19,850 nucleotides of DNA. Origin: an uncultured Porphyromonadaceae bacterium (GTDB lineage: Bacteria; Bacteroidota; Bacteroidia; Bacteroidales; Muribaculaceae). Below are positions 1 through 6,575 of this stretch, piece after piece (position 1 is the first letter of the stretch; every line of letters starts with the position of its first letter). Below the pieces are notes generated by a model, which made no database searches, had not been told where the DNA came from, and saw only the letters and a program-made list of their open reading frames with translations. The translations under genes were made by a program, and so were the position numbers. The DNA lies in contig CALAVE010000078.1 of the NCBI GenBank assembly GCA_937892215.1, forward strand, positions 1 through 19,850, given 5' to 3'.

Positions 1-802
1 AGTGAGGCCGTAGCACCAAAGGAAGGCACGGTCGCTAATGGCGGTGACTGTGTTATGGATGGACAGTTCCTTGATTTCCGCATTGTTTAGGTACAAGTGA
101 TGGGCACAGTAAAGCGGATTAGAAGCATCTGACAATCTCGGAAGGCATATTTTCCGATTGACGTTACCGTATTAGGTATTGTAACACCGGTAAGGCTGGT
201 GCAACCGTCGAACGCGCTTGCGCCGATAGTTGTTACCGAAGGCGGAATTGTGAAGTCGGTTAAAGAAGTACAAAGAGCCAGAAAAGAATTTGGCAGGCAT
301 TGCACATCGTCACCTATGGTAAGTTCAGTAATGGGACAATTGAAGAAAGGCTTGCCATCAGTTTCACAGTTAACCGCGTTCCACGTGAGTTTGGTCAGGT
401 GGTTGCAACGAGCGAAAGCCATTCCGGCAATATTTTCCAGCGATTGGGGAATGGAGATTTCAGTCAGTTTCGAGCAACTGTCGAATGCCCTGTTCCCGAT
501 TGACTTCACCGAAGAGGGAATGGTGATGGCAGTAAGGCCTTTGGCACCGTTGAACGCAAGGTCACCAATGGCGGTAACGGTGTAGGCCTTGCCATCGTTC
601 GCAACTGCATAGGGTATGACCAGCGGGCCGTTCACCATGGGATAACCGTATTTCTGATTGTCATCACCACGATAAGTCACAGTCACCGTATTGCCGTCGG
701 GGTGATATCATAAGCGATTTCACTGGAAATGAAATCATAGGCCGAAACCGAAATGGCTACGACAAATGCCATAGCAAAGGCAAAAATTCTTCTTATATTC
801 AT
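1..802 (-). pseudogene. BspA-like leucine-rich-repeat surface protein, frameshifted and cut by the window edge
   Basis: The reading frame starts at an ATG at 802 with a clear signal peptide (MNIRRIFAFAMAFVVAISVS, cleavage probably near SA-YDF) and the usual BspA opening. It then hits a stop after about 38 codons. One missing base in a C run (plus strand GGGG at 699-702) explains this: restoring it joins the signal peptide to the 686-87 frame, giving YDITP-DGNTVTVTYRGD. The body holds at least five LRR_5-type repeats (pattern TAIGDLAFNGAKGLTAITIP). Near 118-126 the frame breaks again. The neighbouring frame carries on with NPLYCAHHLYLNNAEIKEL and then a further repeat (TVTAISDRAFLWCYGLT) to base 1. 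Both lesions are -1. LRR_5 proteins of this type are cell-surface adhesin-like proteins in Bacteroidetes. The gene starts 22 bp after the lipoprotein gene, so it is probably co-transcribed. It is either a recent pseudogene or carries two sequencing errors; the sequence alone cannot decide. Confidence 0.8.
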
Positions 803-824
803 AAAATAAGGGGGGGTAAATCAT

Positions 825-1661
825 TTACTCGAGGAGCGACTGGATAAAGGCCCATTCGCTCTGGTGATTCTTCACCTGAATGAGACTGTGGTGTGTGACG
901 ATGTACTCTGAAAGGCCCACATGGCTGTCGCCGGGATGCCAGTCGTAGGTGTAGCCGAGTTGGGTCCAAGGCAGCGGACTGTCGTCCTCAAAGGCCTGAG
1001 TTATGCTGTAGCGGAACCACTCGCGGAAATTAGTCTCTCCCACTTTGTAGTTCTCGTCGGCATAAGCTGGGAAATCAAGTCCGGCCTCGGTGGTGGTGAT
1101 GGATGGCGTGGGAGCCGGACGGAACATCCAGTCGGGGTCGGCATAGAACTGCACCATGATGTTGTAATCGCAGTCGGGGCTAAGCCCATAGAGTTGCAGC
1201 ATGCGCATGTGAGCGGCCACGCTGTCGAGCCCGCTGAATTTCTCAGCATGCTTTTTCCACTCGGCCGGGATGGTGATCCAAGTTCCGGTTTCTCGGTCGA
1301 TGCGATAAGCGCCAGGCTGGCCGAAGAAACGTTTTAGGCGCGTGGAATCGACAAGAGTGAGCACAAGAACCATGTCCTTGCCGTCCACATTAGTCCACTC
1401 CTGCCCCGGGTATCCCTTGCGAATGGGCATGAGATCGCGGCAAATCTTAGACTGGTCGGGGAACTGAGCCGCATCGATAGCCTGTGCCAACTGCGCGCTG
1501 AGAGCGGCTGTATCTTCATACCACTGCAATGGAGCGGTGTCGGGCACGACGGCCACAGGAGCATCACATGATTTACCGCAACATGACTTGCCGCAAGAGA
1601 GCCAGCACCCGAGGATAGACAGACCGACTAAGACAACAATGGTTATAACAATCTTTTTCAT
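825..1661 (-). CDS. Cys-rich lipoprotein of unknown function
   Basis: This encodes 278 residues that I do not assign to a family. The N-terminus MKKIVITIVVLVGLSILGC is a lipoprotein signal with a plausible lipobox ILG-C19. Right after the anchor come Cys23, Cys27, Cys28 and Cys32 in two back-to-back CGKSC units, which is unusual. The rest is soluble and rich in aromatic and acidic residues (for example YGLSPDCDYNIMVQFYADPDWMF and LGYTYDWHPGDSHVGLSEY), suggesting a folded periplasmic or surface domain of about 240 residues. It is the first gene of a probable pair with the BspA-like gene downstream (22 bp gap). A TAnnTTTG element lies about 42 bp upstream of the ATG. The start is supported by the signal peptide. 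I infer an envelope location; function is unknown. Confidence 0.75.
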   Translation of the reverse strand: MKKIVITIVVLVGLSILGCWLSCGKSCCGKSCDAPVAVVPDTAPLQWYEDTAALSAQLAQAIDAAQFPDQSKICRDLMPIRKGYPGQEWTNVDGKDMVLVLTLVDSTRLKRFFGQPGAYRIDRETGTWITIPAEWKKHAEKFSGLDSVAAHMRMLQLYGLSPDCDYNIMVQFYADPDWMFRPAPTPSITTTEAGLDFPAYADENYKVGETNFREWFRYSITQAFEDDSPLPWTQLGYTYDWHPGDSHVGLSEYIVTHHSLIQVKNHQSEWAFIQSLLE

Positions 1662-1702
1662 AGGCTTTATTCTTAAATTGGTTTACATTTATGTTAAGAA
1701 TA

Positions 1703-1710
1703 CAAAGGTA
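1703..1710 (-). promoter_or_regulatory. Bacteroidota -7 element for the lipoprotein gene
   Basis: The minus strand reads TACCTTTG, an exact match to TAnnTTTG, about 42 bp before the ATG at 1661. I see no good TTTG -33 box at the usual distance, so only the -7 half is supported. It lies in the same spacer as the divergent PASTA-operon promoter. Confidence 0.5.
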
Positions 1711-1779
1711 AATAAAAAAGTGGAAAACCGAGAAAAAATGAGTGAATAAACCGAGATAAGAATAATTTAAGGAAAGTTT

Positions 1780-1812
1780 TTTGGTGGAAATACGTAGTTT
1801 TCACTAATTTTG
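1780..1812 (+). promoter_or_regulatory. Promoter of the PASTA-rluD operon
   Basis: TTTG at 1780-1783 and TAATTTTG at 1805-1812 are separated by 21 bp, matching the Bacteroidota housekeeping promoter. Transcription should start near 1817-1819, giving a leader of about 35 nt before the GTG start at 1854. Confidence 0.75.
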
Positions 1813-1853
1813 CGTAATAAATAGGATTAGACCACAATAAAAAATAGGAGATT

Positions 1854-2507
1854 GTGAATAAGTACAGAGAATTCAGGGACAACCACCCCATAATATTCAA
1901 CGCACTGCTGATAGCATTTGTGTTCTTTATCCTGTGCTACTCGGCATTGCTGGCGATAGACATCTTCACTGCGCACGGTCACGAGAAGCGCGTGCCCGAC
2001 GTGCGGCAGTTAGGCTTAGAACAAGCCGCCGAGAAGCTCAGCGCAGCCGGGTTCAAGTGGAAAATAGCCGACTCGGTGCACTACGAGCAATACAGCCCCG
2101 GCGCGGTGATAGAGCAAGAGCCTAAGGGCAACACTTCAGTGAAGGCCCTGCGCACAGTGTATCTGACCATCAACGGATTGCAGCCCGAAATGAAAGAATT
2201 TCCGTCGGTATTCGAGGTGTCGGTGGCTCAGGCCAAATCGCTGCTGATTTCCCGTGGGTTCAAGAACATACGCGTGGACACAATAGCCCATGAGTACAAA
2301 GATCTGGTGGTGAAAATCACTGTAAACAACCACGGAGTACGCCCCGGAGAGATGATACCGGTTAATGCCGCGATAAAGCTGACCATGGGCGATGGCTCAA
2401 TAGGCGACTTGAACCCGATGGACATGGGCTATCCGAGCACAGACACAGTGCCACACGCCGTGAGCGTACCGACTGAAGAAACCGAGAACGAAACCGAAAC
2501 GCACTAA
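1854..2507 (+). CDS. Membrane-anchored PASTA-domain protein
   Basis: This encodes 217 residues from a GTG start, preceded by AGGAG a few bases upstream. A short cytoplasmic N-terminus is followed by one transmembrane helix (about residues 13-36, HPIIFNALLIAFVFFILCYS region). Two PASTA repeats follow: the first at about 47-110 (VPDVRQLGLEQAAEKLSAAG, ending VYLTING) and the second at about 115-178 (FPSVFEVSVAQAKSLLISRG, ending IKLTMGDG). The C-terminal tail is Thr/Glu-rich and probably disordered. PASTA domains in other phyla sit on Ser/Thr kinases and penicillin-binding proteins and can bind peptidoglycan fragments. No kinase or transpeptidase domain is attached here. It is probably a periplasmic, cell-wall-associated protein. 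It heads an operon with the rluD-type gene 19 bp downstream. Family assignment is confident; the molecular role is not known. Confidence 0.85.
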   Translation: MNKYREFRDNHPIIFNALLIAFVFFILCYSALLAIDIFTAHGHEKRVPDVRQLGLEQAAEKLSAAGFKWKIADSVHYEQYSPGAVIEQEPKGNTSVKALRTVYLTINGLQPEMKEFPSVFEVSVAQAKSLLISRGFKNIRVDTIAHEYKDLVVKITVNNHGVRPGEMIPVNAAIKLTMGDGSIGDLNPMDMGYPSTDTVPHAVSVPTEETENETETH

Positions 2508-2526
2508 TCCCCCACACTCCCAGCCC

Positions 2527-3633
2527 ATGTATAACGACGAAATGTTGGACCCTGAGGAGTCACTGCTGAACGGTCCCGAGGAGATACAGACCGAGTTCAG
2601 CGACCCTGACTTCACCGAGAACGGGCGCGACTACTGGGAGCACTACCGCTTTGAAGTGGAGAAAGGTCAAGTGCTGCTGCGAATCGACAAATATCTCACC
2701 GAACGTATCAAGGGCACATCGCGCAACCGCATCCAGAACGCAGCGGAGGCCGAATGTATCCGAGTGAACGGCAAGGCGGTGAAATCGAACTACCGCGTGC
2801 ACCCCGGGGACATTATCAGCGTGGTGATGGACCGTCCGCGATACGAGAACGAGATTGTGGCGCAGGACATTCCGCTGAACATCGTGTACGAAGACGACGA
2901 ATTGCTGGTGGTGAACAAGCCTGCCGGAATGTGTGTCCACCCAGGGCACGGTAACTACGACGGAACGCTTGTAAATGCGCTGGCATGGCACTTCAAGGAT
3001 AACCCCAACTACGACGTGACCGACCCACGAATGGGGCTGGTGCATCGCATCGACAAGGACACGTCGGGGCTACTGGTGGTGGCAAAGACACCGCGTGCCA
3101 AGACATCGCTGGGCAAGCAGTTCTTCGACAAGACCACAAAGCGGCAGTACATAGCCGTGGTGTGGGGAGAGATGAAGCAGAGCGACGGCACCATAACAGG
3201 CAACATAGGTCGCAGTCTGCGCGACCGTCTGCTAATGTGCGTGTTTCCTGACGGAGAAAACGGCAAGCACGCCGTGACGCACTATCACACCGAGGAGAAC
3301 CTGAGCCATGTGGCCGTGGTGCGCTGCATTCTGGAGACAGGGCGCACCCACCAGATAAGAGTTCACATGAAGCACATAGGGCATCCACTGTTCAACGACG
3401 AGCGCTATGGCGGTGACAAGGTGCTACGCGGTAACACGAGTGCCAGTTACCAGCAGTTTATACAGAACTGCTTCAAGACGTGTCCACGCCAGGCCCTCCA
3501 CGCTAAAACACTGGGGTTCGTTCATCCGGTGACTCACGAACAAATGGACTTCGACAGCGAATTGCCGCAAGACATGGCCGCACTGATAGAGAAATGGGAG
3601 ACCTTCTCGGCCGACATAGCCAACAAACACTGA
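2527..3633 (+). CDS. rluD: RluA/RluD-family ribosomal pseudouridine synthase
   Basis: This encodes 368 residues. An acidic N-terminal extension of about 45 residues precedes an S4 RNA-binding domain (about 50-105, starting LLRIDKYLTERI and including IRVNGKAVKSNYRVHPGD). The catalytic domain starts at about 115 (IVYEDDELLVVNKPAGMCVH). It carries the family signature HRIDKDTSGLLVVAKT with catalytic Asp176, followed by the conserved GRTHQIRVHMKHIGHPL motif. The enzyme isomerises specific uridines of structured RNA to pseudouridine; RluD acts on helix 69 of 23S rRNA. Which member of the family this is cannot be settled from sequence alone, so the symbol is provisional. The gene follows the PASTA gene by 19 bp and precedes the acyltransferase gene by 29 bp, consistent with one transcript. 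Confidence 0.92.
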   Translation: MYNDEMLDPEESLLNGPEEIQTEFSDPDFTENGRDYWEHYRFEVEKGQVLLRIDKYLTERIKGTSRNRIQNAAEAECIRVNGKAVKSNYRVHPGDIISVVMDRPRYENEIVAQDIPLNIVYEDDELLVVNKPAGMCVHPGHGNYDGTLVNALAWHFKDNPNYDVTDPRMGLVHRIDKDTSGLLVVAKTPRAKTSLGKQFFDKTTKRQYIAVVWGEMKQSDGTITGNIGRSLRDRLLMCVFPDGENGKHAVTHYHTEENLSHVAVVRCILETGRTHQIRVHMKHIGHPLFNDERYGGDKVLRGNTSASYQQFIQNCFKTCPRQALHAKTLGFVHPVTHEQMDFDSELPQDMAALIEKWETFSADIANKH

Positions 3634-3662
3634 TAATCAAAGAGAACAAAACATACAGAACT

Positions 3663-4838
3663 ATGGAAAAAACGGATATAACGATACCACAGGAGTTCAG
3701 AGACATCTGCCCCATTGAGGATAAGGACTTCCACAACGCGATGACCCTTCTTGTTCAGGAACCAGGGTTCAGGCATATCGTGAACATGGTGATGCCCGAA
3801 GCCAAGTATTCGCAGCTTAAAGCCCTGCTACTGAGCCTAAACACCAAGCAGGAATTCCAATTGAAGGTGATGAAGCCGTTCATGGACAGCCTGATAGCCA
3901 AGACACGCACCGAACTGACAGCAAGCGGGATGGAAAACATAAGCAAGGACAAAGCCTACACCTATATCACCAATCACCGCGACATAGTGATGGACTCGGC
4001 GCATCTGGGCTACACCCTGCTCAAGGACGGCTTTGACGCGTGCGAGATAGCCATAGGCAACAATCTGCTCATCTACGACTGGATAAAGAAACTGGTTCGG
4101 CTTAACAAATGCTTTATAGTGAAGCGCAACCTGGGGCGTCTTGAGACCCTTGCCGCAGCAATCCAACTGTCGAAATACATCCACTTCACACTGACTGAGA
4201 AAAACGCATCGATATGGATAGCGCAGCGTGAAGGCCGCTGCAAGGACAGCAACGACCGCACGCAAGAGAGCCTGATAAAGATGCTGGCCATAGGCGACCG
4301 CAGCAAGACGTTCTTAGAGAACCTGAAAGAGCTGAACCTAACTCCGGCATCGCTGAGCTACGAATACGACCCCAACGACTACCTGAAGGCCAAGGAATTC
4401 CTGATGAAGACCAAAAACCCCAACTTCAAGAAGTCGCCTGACGATGACCTGATTAGCATGAAAACCGGCATCAGCGACTACAAGGGGCACGTGCACGTGG
4501 CCTTCACCCCGTGTATCAACGACCAACTGGACCGCATACCCGAAGACTTGGACCGCCTGCTGGCCCAGCAACGAGTGTGCAACATAATAGACAACGCCAT
4601 CCACAGCAATTACAAAATATTCAAGACCAACTACATGGCTCACGATATGCTCTTCGGCAAAGAAGAGTTCGCGCAAGAATACACCGCCGAAGAGAAGTCC
4701 GGCTTCAAAGATTATCTAAATTCGCAGATAGACAAGACGGATATAAAACTGAGCGACATGGACCGCAACTATATGTTCAAGACCATGCTGGAGATGTACT
4801 CCAACCCACTCACCAACCAGATTGAAGCACTGGGATGA
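3663..4838 (+). CDS. PlsC-like (1-acylglycerol-3-phosphate type) acyltransferase
   Basis: This encodes 391 residues from the ATG at 3663; the frame is open further upstream but only inside the preceding gene. Acyltransferase block I appears as NHRDIVMDSA (residues 104-113), with His105 and Asp111, a spacing of HX5D rather than the textbook HX4D. Asp107 is also close. Further family blocks are GNNLLIYDWIKKLVRLNKCF, IVKR and WIAQREGRCKD (185-195), the last being the phosphate-binding EGR block. No strong transmembrane helix is visible, so membrane association is probably peripheral. The family moves acyl groups from acyl-CoA or acyl-ACP to glycerophospholipid precursors at the inner membrane. 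It is larger than ordinary PlsC, with about 170 residues after the EGR block of unknown use. It is the third gene of the operon. Confidence 0.8.
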   Translation: MEKTDITIPQEFRDICPIEDKDFHNAMTLLVQEPGFRHIVNMVMPEAKYSQLKALLLSLNTKQEFQLKVMKPFMDSLIAKTRTELTASGMENISKDKAYTYITNHRDIVMDSAHLGYTLLKDGFDACEIAIGNNLLIYDWIKKLVRLNKCFIVKRNLGRLETLAAAIQLSKYIHFTLTEKNASIWIAQREGRCKDSNDRTQESLIKMLAIGDRSKTFLENLKELNLTPASLSYEYDPNDYLKAKEFLMKTKNPNFKKSPDDDLISMKTGISDYKGHVHVAFTPCINDQLDRIPEDLDRLLAQQRVCNIIDNAIHSNYKIFKTNYMAHDMLFGKEEFAQEYTAEEKSGFKDYLNSQIDKTDIKLSDMDRNYMFKTMLEMYSNPLTNQIEALG

Positions 4839-4893
4839 CAGAGGCTGAGCGGAGTTTTGTGGGCTTAATTATTAACGAACAAACAAGAGAAAG

Positions 4894-6078
4894 ATGAGAT
4901 TTTTTTGGGTACCTTTCATAGCATTTTTTGTGATAAACATGCTTGCCGACTGGCTTATCTACCGCTGGCTGAAGCGCAACGGCTGGAAGCGGACAAAAGC
5001 GGTTCACGGCATAGCGAGTGTGGCACTGGAGGGTGTGCTGGCAGTTCTAGTTGCAACGGTTATGAGCCAGAGCGGAAACAACGGAGCTTTCGTGGCAGTG
5101 ATGTGGTTGCTGTTTGTGTACCTGTCGGCCTACATTGCCAAGTATATAGGGCTGCTGGTAAGCGTATTCGCGCTGATACCGGGTCTGACGAAGCGAACAG
5201 TGAAGTTCGTTCACAAGTGCGGAGTGGTGGCAGCACTGGCTGTGGCGTTCCTTATGCTGTGGAGCGCTCTGGTGACGCCCAACACCATAGACGTGCAGGA
5301 AGTGGAGTTCAGCAGCGAGCGTGTGCCCGAAGAGTTCGACGGTTACAAGATAGTTCATTTCAGCGATTCACATCTGGGCACATACAATGGCCGCACCGGT
5401 TTCATAAAGAAATGCGTGAAAACGATGAATGAGCTGGAAGGCGACGTGATAGTGTTCACCGGTGACCTTGTGAGCCGCCAGACAAGTGAGGCTACGCCCT
5501 ACCGTGAGATACTGAAGGAGTTGAAAGCGAAGGACGGAATTTACTCAGTGCTGGGCAACCACGACTACGACGACTACATGAACTGGCCCACCGAGGAGAT
5601 GCGCGATGCCGACCGCAAGGCTCTGCGCGACATTGAGAAAAATGCCGGATGGAGGCTTCTGCTCGATGAGAACGTGAAGATTGAGCGCGGAGACACATCC
5701 ATAGTCATAATAGGCACAGAGAACTACGGAGAGCCACCATTCCCCAAATACGGCAGTCTGCAAAGAGCGTATCAGGATGCCAACGACAACGCGTTCAAGA
5801 TATTGCTCCAGCACAACCCGCAATCGTGGCGCAACGAGATAGTGGGCAAAACCACGATAGACCTGATGCTTGCAGGGCACACACACGCTATGCAGACGAT
5901 GATTAACTTCTTCGGTCACAAGTGGTCGCCGGCCGCATGGAAATACAAAGAATGGGGAGGGATGTACCGCGAAGGGAGCCAGGGTCTATACGTGAACATC
6001 GGCCTGGGCATGGTGGGAATACCGGCACGCATAGGAGCGACTCCGGAAATCACTGTAATCACCCTGAAACGCATGTAA
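4894..6078 (+). CDS. Membrane-anchored metallophosphoesterase (YaeI-like)
   Basis: This encodes 394 residues. The N-terminal 130 residues contain four probable transmembrane helices (about 4-24, 38-58, 66-92 and 108-128). The catalytic calcineurin-like domain follows with all expected metal ligands: DSH (Asp158, His160), GD (Asp191), GNHD (Asn222, His223), His307 in LLQHNP and GHTH (His329, His331). Relatives with this layout include YaeI-type phosphodiesterases, and enzymes of this superfamily cleave the pyrophosphate of UDP-2,3-diacylglucosamine in lipid A synthesis (LpxH, LpxG). The substrate here cannot be inferred from sequence. The catalytic domain is expected at a membrane surface. It is the last gene of the operon, 55 bp after the acyltransferase, and a lipid-related job would fit that neighbour. 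Confidence 0.87.
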   Translation: MRFFWVPFIAFFVINMLADWLIYRWLKRNGWKRTKAVHGIASVALEGVLAVLVATVMSQSGNNGAFVAVMWLLFVYLSAYIAKYIGLLVSVFALIPGLTKRTVKFVHKCGVVAALAVAFLMLWSALVTPNTIDVQEVEFSSERVPEEFDGYKIVHFSDSHLGTYNGRTGFIKKCVKTMNELEGDVIVFTGDLVSRQTSEATPYREILKELKAKDGIYSVLGNHDYDDYMNWPTEEMRDADRKALRDIEKNAGWRLLLDENVKIERGDTSIVIIGTENYGEPPFPKYGSLQRAYQDANDNAFKILLQHNPQSWRNEIVGKTTIDLMLAGHTHAMQTMINFFGHKWSPAAWKYKEWGGMYREGSQGLYVNIGLGMVGIPARIGATPEITVITLKRM

Positions 6079-6196
6079 CCACTAAAATCATATCTTGCAT
6101 TTAGCGATAAGAGGCCATTGTTTCCTATTTATTACTGTCCGCAAAAACTAAATTCCAGGTACATGTGAAATATAATGGAAATATAGAGCAAAAATT

Positions 6197-6224
6197 GGGC
6201 TGACTCTAACTAGAAAGTCAGCTC
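6197..6224 (+). terminator. Inverted repeat after the four-gene operon, possible terminator
   Basis: The arms are 6197-6205 (GGGCTGACT) and 6216-6224 (AGTCAGCTC). They give a 9 bp stem with one G-U pair and a 10-nt loop, followed by TTATATTT. It lies about 120 bp after the metallophosphoesterase stop. The tail is U-rich but interrupted, so terminator activity is uncertain. The preceding 6079-6196 holds no gene that I can see. Confidence 0.4.
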
Positions 6225-6273
6225 TTATATTTAGGTATAATTAAAAGTGGTTTAAAAATTCTATTGCCAAATC

Positions 6274-6305
6274 ATTGCAGCTTTCAAATAAAAATATTAA
6301 TTTTG
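6274..6305 (+). promoter_or_regulatory. Promoter of the structured RNA locus
   Basis: ATTG at 6274-6277 and TAATTTTG at 6298-6305, separated by 20 bp, match the Bacteroidota promoter consensus with an exact -7 box. The expected start is near 6309-6312. No reading frame of note begins there for more than 230 bp, so the first product is RNA. Confidence 0.7.
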
Positions 6306-6311
6306 CATTGG

Positions 6312-6529
6312 TCGATTAGTCATTTCGGCTACCGGCCGCTTAAATATCGATTATAAGAAGCGTTTTGCTTTTCGCTCGTTGTAGAGAACCTGAGAAATTT
6401 TCACAAGAGTTGCGAAGAACAGCAAGGCGGTTACTGCGCTTTAGCGTAGACTGCTTTCCATATCTGCAACTCAAGGTTTTCTCAGGACCTTCTACAACAA
6501 GTGTGGCAAGTTCAGTCCACGCTTTTTTT
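6312..6529 (+). ncRNA. Structured noncoding RNA with its own promoter and terminator (6S/Bacteroidales-1-like candidate)
   Basis: Starting from the promoter above, the transcript would be about 218 nt. The 5' part has TCGAT/ATCGA (6312-6316 with 6346-6350) enclosing CGGC/GCCG (6326-6329 with 6335-6338). The core is one long interrupted hairpin: GTTGTAGA/TCTACAAC (6378-6385 with 6491-6498), CCTGAGAAA/TTTCTCAGG (6389-6397 with 6478-6486), GAGTTGC/GCAACTC (6407-6413 with 6466-6472), then a large purine-rich central bubble and an apical stem CTGCGC/GCGTAG (6434-6439 with 6444-6449). A terminator hairpin abuts the outer stem. A closing stem, a central bubble and an apical hairpin are the layout of 6S RNA. 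Bacteroidales-1 RNAs are also defined by a Bacteroidota promoter and a 3' terminator. The class assignment is inference; the structure is seen in the sequence. The alternative is a cis-acting leader of the next gene. Confidence 0.65.
6499..6529 (+). terminator. Intrinsic terminator of the structured RNA
   Basis: AAGTGTGG (6499-6506) pairs with CCACGCTT (6517-6524), an 8 bp stem with one G-U pair and a 10-nt loop. It runs straight into seven T residues (6523-6529). This is the best intrinsic terminator in the window. It lies 47 bp before the lipoprotein ATG at 6576. Confidence 0.8.
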
Positions 6530-6575
6530 ATTAACCAATTAAACTTTGAGGACTGCAAAGATGGATTGTATTATT

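Noticed and set aside
199..585. Open frame on the plus strand across the BspA-like gene
   Set aside because: It is antisense to repeat protein sequence and has no family resemblance, start signal or promoter.
2560..3045. A 161-codon minus-strand frame
   Set aside because: It lies antisense to the rluD-type gene, whose domains and catalytic motif are unambiguous.
6100..6200. Sequence resembling the tail of an insertion element (CTGTCCGCAAAAACTAAATT)
   Set aside because: No transposase fragment, matching second end or target duplication is visible, so an element remnant cannot be supported.
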